Under the pieces are notes generated by a model. That model saw only the letters and a program-made list of their open reading frames with translations. It ran no database searches and had not been told where the DNA came from. Below, piece by piece: positions 24,076 to 30,393 of a stretch of DNA of 30,393 nucleotides; the stretch's first letter is position 1; every line of letters starts with the position of its first letter. Source of the DNA: an uncultured Lachnoclostridium sp. (GTDB lineage: Bacteria > Bacillota > Clostridia > Lachnospirales > Lachnospiraceae); assembly GCA_902464595.1 (NCBI GenBank), contig CABQJX010000019.1, positions 1-30,393 on the forward strand, given 5' to 3'. Both the position numbers and the translations under genes were made by a program.

Positions 24076-25622
24076 ATCTTCCTCTCATATCCATATCCCC
24101 TGGGAGTCACCATACAGCTCCCCATTCTCCTGGTCTGGGAATTTCCGACGTACACGGTGGTAAACATATCCGCCTCTCCCTTTCCCTGGGCCAGCTCCCC
24201 AAGGGTAAGGATCTGGGCCTTCTCCCCTTCCCGTCCGATCCGGGAAGCCAGTCCGCAGACAGTGCTCTCCTTGCGGAAGGCGAGGATCCGCTCACAGGCC
24301 TGGCGCAGATAATCCGGCCTCCCTTTGCTGCAGGGGTTATAAAGACAGATCACAAAATCTGCCATGGCTGCCGCCTCCACCCGCTTCCAGATCTGTTCCA
24401 CCGGCGTAAGACGGTCACTAAGGCTGATCACAGCAAAATCGTGCATAAGAGGCGCCCCGAGAAGGGCTGCTCCTCCGCAGGCTGCAGTGAGCCCCGGGGC
24501 AATCTCTACCTTTACGCCCGGATACTCCTGGGCCATCTCCAGGATCAGACCGGCCATGCCGTATACCCCGGCATCACCGCTGCAGATCATAGCCGTATCC
24601 TTTCCTTCCAGACAGCTCTCAAAGGCCCGCCGGCATCGCTCCTCCTCCTTAGTCATGGGGGTGGTAAGAAACTCCTTTTCCGGGAACCACTGCCTCACCA
24701 GATCCACATAAACGGTATACCCGGCGATCACCTGGCTGCGCTCCATCATCTCATAGGCCTGGCCTGTGATCTGACTGCGGTTTCCAGGCCCCATTCCCAC
24801 TACAAACAACGTCCCTGCTTTCTTATTTTCCGGCTGTTCTTTTTCTGTTCCATATCCTAAGGCCAATTCCCGGCTCGGCCGAAATTCCGTTGCAAAAGAG
24901 GGATCGTAGAGCTTGGAGCGGTCGTATCCAGTCTGCGCCACACAGTCCCCCACCAGGATCAGGGCTGTCTTATGGATCTGTTCCCGGTCTGCTGCTTCCT
25001 TTAAGGTGGAAACCGTACACCGCACCACCTTTTCATCCGGCCAGGTAGCTTTATATACGATGGCTGCCGGCGTATCTGCCTCATATCCCCCTTCCATCAG
25101 GGCTTTGGACAGCTGATCCGTCATTCCCGCACTTAAAAATACAGCCATGGCACATCCATGGGAGGCCAAATGGGAAATCGATTCCCTCTCCGGTACTGGC
25201 GTCCGGCCAGCCATCCTGGTTATGATCACACTCTGCGTGATCCCCGGAAGCGTATATTCCATTTCCAATGCTGCGGCTGCCCCACAGAAGGAACTAACTC
25301 CAGGGCAGACGGAATAAGGGATCCCCAGCTGATCCATGGCGTCCATCTGCTCCCGGATCGCTCCATAAATACTGGGATCCCCTGTATGGAGCCGCACAAC
25401 ATCAAGCCCCCTTTTATGAGACTTCTCTATTACGTCCATGACCTGTTCCAGATCCATATGGGCGCTGTCATAAATCTCAGCCCCCTCTTTCGCTGTCTCC
25501 AAAAGCTCCCTGTTGACCAGGGATCCGGCATATATGATTACGTCCGCTTCCTCCAAAAGCTTTTTCCCGCGAACGGTAATCAGATCCACGGCTCCCGGCC
25601 CTGCACCTACAATATGTACCAT
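24072..25622 (-). CDS. Fused cobalt-precorrin-4 C11-methyltransferase / cobalt-precorrin-3 C17-methyltransferase, CbiF-CbiH
   Basis: A 516-residue protein made of two tetrapyrrole methylases. Residues 1 to about 245 are CbiF/CobM (MVHIVGAGPGAVDLITVRG, YAGSLVN, VVRLHTGDPSIYGAIREQ, LPGITQSVIITRMAGRTPVP). A 25-residue linker follows, then residues about 269-516 are CbiH/CobJ (LFVVGMGPGNRSQIT, AMICSGDAGVYGMAGL, APGLTAACGGAALLGAPLMHDF, LYNPCSKGRPDYL). CbiH methylates C17 with ring contraction, and CbiF methylates C11 after it, so the fused order is the reverse of the reaction order. The ATG directly follows the cbiD stop (TAGATG), so translation is coupled. Both halves look intact. Confidence 0.92.
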   Translation of the reverse strand: MVHIVGAGPGAVDLITVRGKKLLEEADVIIYAGSLVNRELLETAKEGAEIYDSAHMDLEQVMDVIEKSHKRGLDVVRLHTGDPSIYGAIREQMDAMDQLGIPYSVCPGVSSFCGAAAALEMEYTLPGITQSVIITRMAGRTPVPERESISHLASHGCAMAVFLSAGMTDQLSKALMEGGYEADTPAAIVYKATWPDEKVVRCTVSTLKEAADREQIHKTALILVGDCVAQTGYDRSKLYDPSFATEFRPSRELALGYGTEKEQPENKKAGTLFVVGMGPGNRSQITGQAYEMMERSQVIAGYTVYVDLVRQWFPEKEFLTTPMTKEEERCRRAFESCLEGKDTAMICSGDAGVYGMAGLILEMAQEYPGVKVEIAPGLTAACGGAALLGAPLMHDFAVISLSDRLTPVEQIWKRVEAAAMADFVICLYNPCSKGRPDYLRQACERILAFRKESTVCGLASRIGREGEKAQILTLGELAQGKGEADMFTTVYVGNSQTRRMGSCMVTPRGYGYERKI

Positions 25623-26921
25623 CTATTTTGTTCCTTTCCTGTTTTCCTTTGATGACCTGCCAAAGGCTTCCAATAATTCTCTGGCCCCTGAGGTTTCTCC
25701 TAAAAGCCCCCGCTCGTTGGTAAATACTATGGCCTCTGCCCGAAGTCTCTGCCCCGCCCGGCGCTTCACATGATATTCCAGGCGCTCCATGATCCTTCCC
25801 ATTACCCTTTGCCGAAGCCCGGCCTCCTCCAAAAGCCGAAGGCCTTCGTCTACGGTAACTGCCTCCAGGATCCTGACGCACAGCTCCTGTCCGGCTCCGT
25901 TTGCTGCCCCGTAAGCCGCCAGGATCTCCATACGCCCGTCAGCCATGGAGGAATGGGTATTCATGATCCCCGCCGCAAGCTTGATCAGCTTCCCTCCATG
26001 GCCCACAAGAAGAAAGCTCTCTGCCCCCTCCTCCACCGCCATGTCCATGGCGGCTCCAATAAAATTGCTGCACTTTACACTGCGGTCCATTCCTATCCCC
26101 AGCTGCTGCTCCACAAAAGCCTCCCCATAGTTTCCGGGAGTTACAAGGAGGTTTTTCTCCCCCTCCCTTATCTTTTGCCGGATCTCCAGCCGTATGGTTT
26201 CTAGGAGAGCCGTCTCGCTCATGGGCTCCACGATCCCGCTTGTCCCAAGGATCGAAATTCCTCCCTCAATGCCTAAGCGGCTGTTAAAGGTTCTTTCTGC
26301 CACCTGATCTGCCTCCGGAACCCAGATCTCCACATGGATCGTTCCACAAAAACCGCTGCGGCTGCACACCCTTTGAACCTGTTCCCATATCATCTGCCTG
26401 GGAACCGGATTGATCGCTGGTTTGCCCACAGGGCAGCTTAGCCCTTTCTTCGTGACAATGCCGATGCCTTTTCCCCCTGTAAGGATCAGACGACATCCCT
26501 CTTGCTCCATTACATAGGCCCTTTCCCACGGCTCCTCTCCCCTGCTTTCCCAAACATCATCCTCACGGCCCTCTTTCGCTTCAACAAAAGCCGAAGCACA
26601 CACAAGAAGGCCGTCTGTCACATCCGGATCGTCCCCTCCGTCCTTTCTCACACCAAACCAGGGCCTTCCGTCAACGGTACAACCCTTTTCTACCTCCAAT
26701 GTCAGCTCAATTCCTTTTGGTGTTAAGAGGCGCACCTGACTGAGCCCTCTTTCCTCCAGCAGCATAGAAACAGCGGCTAGGGCAGCCGCTGCCGCACATG
26801 TACCTGTGGTATATCCCCATCTCAGCTTTTTTTGATCCTTATAAATATATCGGCTGTCTGATCCTGTCATCTGTCTGCCAAAAAGCCTCCTCAGCCTCTC
26901 AATGTGAGAAAAGTATATCAT
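25623..26921 (-). CDS. cbiD: Cobalt-precorrin-5B C1-methyltransferase CbiD
   Basis: A 432-residue enzyme, unrelated in fold to the other corrin methylases and diagnostic of the anaerobic pathway. The N-terminal motif RWGYTTGTCAAAAALAA is characteristic, as are GGDDPDVTDG, LTGGKGIGIVTKKGL and EGGISILGTSGIVEPMSE. The first ATG at 26921 is 13 bases after the cbiG stop but has only a weak ribosome site. An ATG at 26870 (17 residues shorter) is a real alternative, with GAGGAGG further upstream. Its substrate comes from CbiG and its product goes to CbiJ. Confidence 0.94.
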   Translation of the reverse strand: MIYFSHIERLRRLFGRQMTGSDSRYIYKDQKKLRWGYTTGTCAAAAALAAVSMLLEERGLSQVRLLTPKGIELTLEVEKGCTVDGRPWFGVRKDGGDDPDVTDGLLVCASAFVEAKEGREDDVWESRGEEPWERAYVMEQEGCRLILTGGKGIGIVTKKGLSCPVGKPAINPVPRQMIWEQVQRVCSRSGFCGTIHVEIWVPEADQVAERTFNSRLGIEGGISILGTSGIVEPMSETALLETIRLEIRQKIREGEKNLLVTPGNYGEAFVEQQLGIGMDRSVKCSNFIGAAMDMAVEEGAESFLLVGHGGKLIKLAAGIMNTHSSMADGRMEILAAYGAANGAGQELCVRILEAVTVDEGLRLLEEAGLRQRVMGRIMERLEYHVKRRAGQRLRAEAIVFTNERGLLGETSGARELLEAFGRSSKENRKGTK

Positions 26922-26934
26922 ATCCGGCCCTGTT

Positions 26935-27981
26935 TCACAACGGGTAAATCGCTGCTGCCACCGTTACTCCTTCCCCCGCCGTCTTATGTACGATCAGCCT
27001 GCCTCCAGCAGCCACGGCTGAGCGCTCGCACACATTTCCGACTCCTACTGTCTGCCGCACAAAAGGGGATTCTGAAAATTCTCCTGGAACCTGTTTTAGC
27101 TCCTCTGCCGTAAAAACCGTGACAGGCCATCCATATGTTTCGGAAAGGGCCAGAATTGCCCTCTCCTCTTTCTTCCTGTCAATGGTAGCCAAAAGCCTGA
27201 CGCTTTGAGGATCGATGTCATGATCCTCCAAAACAGACATCACGCATTGTTCCAACACATGAGGCTCCACTCCCCTTCGGCATCCTATTCCCAGGATCAG
27301 ACAGCGGGGGATCAGCCGAAGCACCTGTCCTGTTCCTGAAAATGCCGGACTCTTTTTATAGGTGATCCATATGTTGTGGGCGCAGGAACGGCCAATACAC
27401 CCAGGAGGAGGAGACCATTTTCTCTCATCTGCGGCCTCCAAATCACAGAAATATCCCACCGGCTCCCCTTCCAGAAGGCAGGAGGAAATCTGTTTCGCCT
27501 CCTCCCTGTCCGCAATGATAAGACCGTTGGAGACGGCAAATTCATCTACTGCAAAAAGACCGTTTACGTCCGTGGCGGTAGTGATCACCGGGATGGCTCC
27601 CAGACACTGGCAGGCTTGCCTTGCAAGGCGGTTCGCTCCGCCTACATGGCCTGACAAGAGGGGGATACAAAATGTTCCTCCTTCGTCGATCACAAGAACC
27701 GGAGGGTCTGTAAACTTATCTCTCACAAAGGGAGCAATGGCCCTCACAGCGATACCGGCTGCTCCCACAAAGACAAGAGGCCGCCTTTCCTGAAACATAG
27801 TCTGTGCCCACTGGGACAGAGGACACTCCCGGGGATAGATCCCTTCGGAGCGCCACTCCTCTTTCCAAAACCGGGCCGGAACGTATCCCTCACTATCGAT
27901 TCCTATTTTTTTCCATTCTCTGGACAGCCGGAGGCACAGATCTGTCCCTCTGGCTGTAAAACAGATGATCCCTGCTTTCAT
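26935..27981 (-). CDS. cbiG: Cobalt-precorrin-5A hydrolase CbiG
   Basis: A 348-residue protein that opens the delta-lactone of cobalt-precorrin-5A, releasing acetaldehyde; it is a marker of the oxygen-independent route. The N-terminal part has VFVGAAGIAVRAIAPFVRDK and VLVIDEGGTFCIPLLSGHVGGANRLA. The C-terminal part has LILGIGCRRGVEPHVLEQ and SPFVRQTVGVGNVCERSAV. It is a stand-alone protein rather than a fusion to CbiH or CbiF. Its ATG overlaps the stop of the SASP-like gene as ATGA, so it is probably translated by coupling. Confidence 0.94.
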   Translation of the reverse strand: MKAGIICFTARGTDLCLRLSREWKKIGIDSEGYVPARFWKEEWRSEGIYPRECPLSQWAQTMFQERRPLVFVGAAGIAVRAIAPFVRDKFTDPPVLVIDEGGTFCIPLLSGHVGGANRLARQACQCLGAIPVITTATDVNGLFAVDEFAVSNGLIIADREEAKQISSCLLEGEPVGYFCDLEAADERKWSPPPGCIGRSCAHNIWITYKKSPAFSGTGQVLRLIPRCLILGIGCRRGVEPHVLEQCVMSVLEDHDIDPQSVRLLATIDRKKEERAILALSETYGWPVTVFTAEELKQVPGEFSESPFVRQTVGVGNVCERSAVAAGGRLIVHKTAGEGVTVAAAIYPL

Positions 27982-28202
27982 CCTTTGTCCTCTTTCCCTG
28001 CTTCCATCTCTTTTCTCTGTTCTCTGACCCGTTTTGTCATCATACCGCCAATCCGGCCGCTTTCCTTAGCTGTCAGGCTTTTCCAGCCCTGCTCCATTAC
28101 TTTCCCGTCCAGGCCTAATTCCTGGGCGATCTCAAATTTCAACTGTTCTCTTTGGCTTGATCCCTGAAAACGGTTCTTTTCCTTCTTTTCCAAATGGTTC
28201 AT
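27978..28202 (-). CDS. Alpha/beta-type small acid-soluble spore protein (SASP)-like protein
   Basis: Seventy-four residues from the ATG at 28202. The core LKFEIAQELGLDGKV, GWKSLTAKESGRIGGMMTKRV matches the alpha/beta SASP family, which coats DNA in the dormant spore and is cleaved at germination within the EIA-type site. The tail is unusually charged (REQRKEMEAGKEDKG). A longer form from ATG 28316 (38 extra residues) is possible, since an AAAAAGG site precedes it and a promoter-like -10 lies only about 60 bases upstream; the short form fits the family length better and has AAAGGATC upstream. It is the first gene of the cobalamin operon and overlaps cbiG by 4 bases, an odd context for a spore protein. 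Confidence 0.78.
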   Translation of the reverse strand: MNHLEKKEKNRFQGSSQREQLKFEIAQELGLDGKVMEQGWKSLTAKESGRIGGMMTKRVREQRKEMEAGKEDKG

Positions 28203-28357
28203 GGACTCTGATCCTTTCTGCAGCACAGCCTTTGCTGTTTTACGAGCTCCTTGACCCACTGTCCGAACCCATGTCAGCTGCCGGTCTGCATAAACAGAAT
28301 ACCCCAACCCTTCCATTTCTATACCTTTTTAGGTACAGTTCACCAAAAACAAGGCTC

Positions 28358-28386
28358 TTGCAATTTGCCTCTCTGTATATTATACT
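28358..28386 (+). promoter_or_regulatory. Promoter of the LytTR regulator gene
   Basis: TTGCAA at 28358-28363, exactly 17 bases, TATACT at 28381-28386. Leader of about 100 bases; ribosome site AAAGGAAGGG at 28476-28485. Confidence 0.6.
28379..28384 (-). promoter_or_regulatory. Candidate -10 element of the cobalamin operon
   Basis: Minus-strand TATAAT, about 63 bases before the ATG at 28316. No good -35 at 16-18 bases. It overlaps the plus-strand -10 of the divergent LytTR gene. The leader shows no recognisable B12-box or cobalamin riboswitch. Confidence 0.4.
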
Positions 28387-28491
28387 GGTAATATCTTACA
28401 ATTTCGTTCCCGGCACATCACGGGCTACGCTGCAGGGTGAGATGTTCTTTGGTTGCCCCGCCGCCGTATATCAGAAAGGAAGGGCAGCACC

Positions 28492-29220
28492 ATGAACATC
28501 GCAGTGATCGATGGCTCCATTGACGAGTCACGCGTCTTAGCTGGTTTTATCTCCTCTTATTTTTCCCAGGCCCATATTTTTCAGAATACCACTCTTTTCA
28601 ATACAGCTGGTGAATTTTGGAATCAATGGCAAAAAGGAGCCTTTGACCTGGTATTTTTAGATATTTTCCTGAAAAATGAGCCCTCCGGGTTCTCTATTGC
28701 CAAACGCATCCACCAGGAAGACAAGAACTGTTCCATTATTTTTACAACCAGCAGCCGGGATTATGCCCTGCGAAGCTACGAGGTAAGGGCTCTGGATTAT
28801 ATGGTGAAGCCCATTCGGTATGAGCGTTTTTTTCAGACTATGGAGTATTTTTCCGCCCTTCCGAATCCCCACATTTCCCATTATATCCAGGTAAAGGAAA
28901 GCCGCATTATGGTAAAGATCCCTATTGACCGTATCTTTTACACAGATTACTCCAACCACTATATTCTGATCCATCTTTCTGACCGGTTGGTCCGTACCTA
29001 CATGCGTTTTTGCGATTTCTCCCAGCTGCTTTCCGGCTACCCCCAGTTTGTCACCTGCTGCCGCAACTGTATCGTCAATGTTGATCATGTTTCCTCCCTG
29101 GAAAAGTGGGAGCTTATCCTTACCTCCGGCCAGCATCTTCCCATCGCCCGCAATCTCAGGATCCAGGTTCAGCAGAAAATGGCTGACTACCAATTCAACA
29201 AAGAAAGCCGCAGGAATTGA
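28492..29220 (+). CDS. LytTR-family response regulator
   Basis: A 242-residue regulator. The receiver domain (about 1-120) has Asp6 and a phospho-acceptor in LVFLDIFL, followed by FTTSSRDYALRSYEVRALDYMVKP, with the lysine of the KP turn. The usual Asp-Asp pair at the start is IDGSIDES here, so the metal site may be altered. The C-terminal LytTR DNA-binding domain (about 135-235) includes IPIDRIFYTDYSNHYILIH, CCRNCIVNVDHV and LPIARNL. The ATG at 28492 follows AAAGGAAGGG. No histidine kinase is adjacent. It is divergent from the cobalamin/SASP operon and ends at a terminator shared with rpsA. Targets are unknown. Confidence 0.88.
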   Translation: MNIAVIDGSIDESRVLAGFISSYFSQAHIFQNTTLFNTAGEFWNQWQKGAFDLVFLDIFLKNEPSGFSIAKRIHQEDKNCSIIFTTSSRDYALRSYEVRALDYMVKPIRYERFFQTMEYFSALPNPHISHYIQVKESRIMVKIPIDRIFYTDYSNHYILIHLSDRLVRTYMRFCDFSQLLSGYPQFVTCCRNCIVNVDHVSSLEKWELILTSGQHLPIARNLRIQVQQKMADYQFNKESRRN

Positions 29221-29240
29221 TCCTGCGGCTTATTTTTATT
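29207..29240. terminator. Bidirectional terminator between LytTR gene and rpsA
   Basis: GCCGCAGGA (29207-29215) pairs perfectly with TCCTGCGGC (29221-29229) around a 5-base loop, followed by TTATTTTTATT on plus and by TTTCTTTG on minus. The 5' arm overlaps the last LytTR codons. Confidence 0.85.
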
Positions 29241-29263
29241 CCATCCTGTCTGAATGACTGGGA

Positions 29264-30376
29264 TTACTCATACTGAGACATATCAACATCAGCCACGTCA
29301 GAATCCTGTGCTGCGCTCATCAGAGCCTTGATGCTCAGGCTGATCTTATGGTCATCTTCGTTGAAGTCAACTACCTTTGCCTCGATCTCCTGGCCGATCT
29401 TTAATACATCAGATGGCTTCTCTACATGCTCTCTGGAGATCTGGGATACATGAAGCAGTGCATCTACGCCTGGCTCCAGCTCAACGAATGCGCCGAAATC
29501 AGTCATACGTGCCACACGGCCAGCTACTACATTGCCCACTGCATACTTCTCAGCAGCGTCAACCCATGGATTTGCCTCTGGGAATTTAAGGCTGAGAGCA
29601 ATCTTCTCGCCCTGGATGTCTTTGATCAGAACGCGAAGCTGATCGCCGGTCTTGAATACCTTCTTTGGATTCTCAACACGTCCCCAGCTCATCTCGGAGA
29701 TGTGAAGAAGTCCGTCTGCGCCTCCCAGGTCAACGAAAGCACCGAAGTCAGTTACATTCTTAACGGTTCCCTCAACGGTATCTCCCACCTGGATCCTTGC
29801 AAATAATTCCTCTTTTAATTTTGCCTTCTGGGCAACTAAAAGCTGCTTTCTGTCGCCGATGATCCTTCTTCTCTTTGGATTGAACTCTGTGATCACAAAG
29901 TCAATGTCCTGTCCAGCGTACTTGGACAGATCCTTCTCGTAGCTGTCAGATACGAGGCTGGCTGGGATAAATACTCTTGCGCCCTCAACCTCAACGCTTA
30001 ATCCGCCGTCTAATACCTGGGATACAGCTGCTGTCAGAACCTCCTGGTTCTCAAAAGCCTCCTCCAGACGCTTGTTGCCTCTGTCGGCTGCCATACGCTT
30101 ATAAGATAAGGAAACCATGCCCACGCCATCATTTAACTTGATGACCTTTGCTTCCATTTCTTCACCAATCTGTACTTTGGTTGTCAGATCTACGTTATTA
30201 TCGTTGCTGTACTCATCGCGGGTAATCACGCCTTCAGACTTGTTGCCTGCGATGCTCAGAATGATCTCATCTTTGCTGACTTCGATGACCTGACCGGTAA
30301 CTATCTCTCCTGTACGTATTGGTTTGGTTGATTCTTCTTCTTCCTTTAATAACTCTGCAAAACTCTGCTCTGCCAT
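29264..30376 (-). CDS. rpsA: 30S ribosomal protein S1 (four S1 domains)
   Basis: A 370-residue protein with four S1/OB RNA-binding repeats at about residues 20-90, 107-172, 190-260 and 276-346. The third (GTVKNVTDFGAFVDLGGADGLLHISEMSW) and fourth (VARMTDFGAFVELEPGVDALLHVSQIS) are the most canonical. Firmicute S1 proteins with four domains are normal; E. coli has six. It helps mRNA binding on the 30S subunit. The ATG at 30376 has AGGAGGT at 30393-30387, right at the window edge. In many clostridia S1 follows or is fused to IspH; here it has its own start, and any ispH would lie outside the window. Confidence 0.92.
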   Translation of the reverse strand: MAEQSFAELLKEEEESTKPIRTGEIVTGQVIEVSKDEIILSIAGNKSEGVITRDEYSNDNNVDLTTKVQIGEEMEAKVIKLNDGVGMVSLSYKRMAADRGNKRLEEAFENQEVLTAAVSQVLDGGLSVEVEGARVFIPASLVSDSYEKDLSKYAGQDIDFVITEFNPKRRRIIGDRKQLLVAQKAKLKEELFARIQVGDTVEGTVKNVTDFGAFVDLGGADGLLHISEMSWGRVENPKKVFKTGDQLRVLIKDIQGEKIALSLKFPEANPWVDAAEKYAVGNVVAGRVARMTDFGAFVELEPGVDALLHVSQISREHVEKPSDVLKIGQEIEAKVVDFNEDDHKISLSIKALMSAAQDSDVADVDMSQYE

Positions 30377-30393
30377 TCTGGTATGAACCTCCT

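Noticed and set aside
23967..24860. Long plus-strand open frame opposite the CbiF-CbiH gene
   Set aside because: Pro/His/Leu-rich low-quality translation antisense to a well-supported gene; no start signal or domain.
26935..27981. CbiG fused to a neighbouring methylase
   Set aside because: A clear stop lies 13 bases before cbiD and the SASP-like gene has its own stop; CbiG stands alone.
28390..28491. GC-rich paired segments in the LytTR leader as a possible riboswitch
   Set aside because: Only short, bulged pairings could be drawn by eye, and they match no riboswitch class I know.

Overview
The window looks like chromosomal DNA from a spore-forming, anaerobic clostridium of the Lachnospiraceae type (Enterocloster/Hungatella/Lacrimispora-like). 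This rests on the oxygen-independent corrin pathway (CbiD, CbiG), an alpha/beta small acid-soluble spore protein (SASP), YesM/YesN-type regulation of a sugar ABC transporter, strong AAGGAGG-type ribosome sites and moderate GC. The assignment is inferred from gene content only. Most genes lie on the minus strand; CYTH, the PurF-like gene and the LytTR regulator are on plus.

Region 1 (1-1605): the 5' end of trigger factor (minus, cut by the window edge), a DJ-1/PfpI-family gene (minus) and a CYTH-domain gene (plus) that ends at a bidirectional terminator.

Region 2 (1606-11620, minus): a galactose/glucose uptake and sensing locus. In transcription order it holds a YesN-type response regulator, a YesM-type histidine kinase, a membrane-anchored sugar-binding protein (probable sensor subunit), a second MglB-like lipoprotein, then MglB, an intercistronic terminator, MglA, MglC and a 72-residue coiled-coil membrane protein. 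The mglB leader carries four tandem 10-bp units.

Region 3 (11620-13200): a plus-strand gene for a PurF-like protein whose phosphoribosyltransferase half and Fe-S cysteines are intact, but whose glutaminase half lacks the N-terminal Cys and the glutamine-binding motifs. It is divergent from the sugar regulator and convergent with the cobalamin operon.

Region 4 (13137-28380, minus): a tightly packed cobalamin operon of about 15 kb. The order is SASP-like gene, cbiG, cbiD, a cbiF-cbiH fusion, cobK/cbiJ, a cbiE-cbiT fusion, cbiA, cobT, cobU, cobS, a second shorter cobU-like gene, cbiB, cobD, cobQ/cbiP and cbiC. It covers most of the anaerobic corrin ring pathway and the whole nucleotide-loop assembly. 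CbiL, a cobalt chelatase, uroporphyrinogen methyltransferase and the adenosyltransferase are not in the window. No cobalamin riboswitch is recognisable in the leader.

Region 5 (28320-30393): a LytTR response regulator gene (plus), divergent from the cobalamin operon with overlapping -10 elements, then a shared terminator and ribosomal protein S1 (minus).

The most notable points are the glutaminase-dead PurF paralogue, a spore-protein gene translationally coupled to cbiG, two divergent CobU paralogues flanking cobS, and the phased repeats in the mglB leader. No tRNA, rRNA, CRISPR array or insertion sequence was seen.
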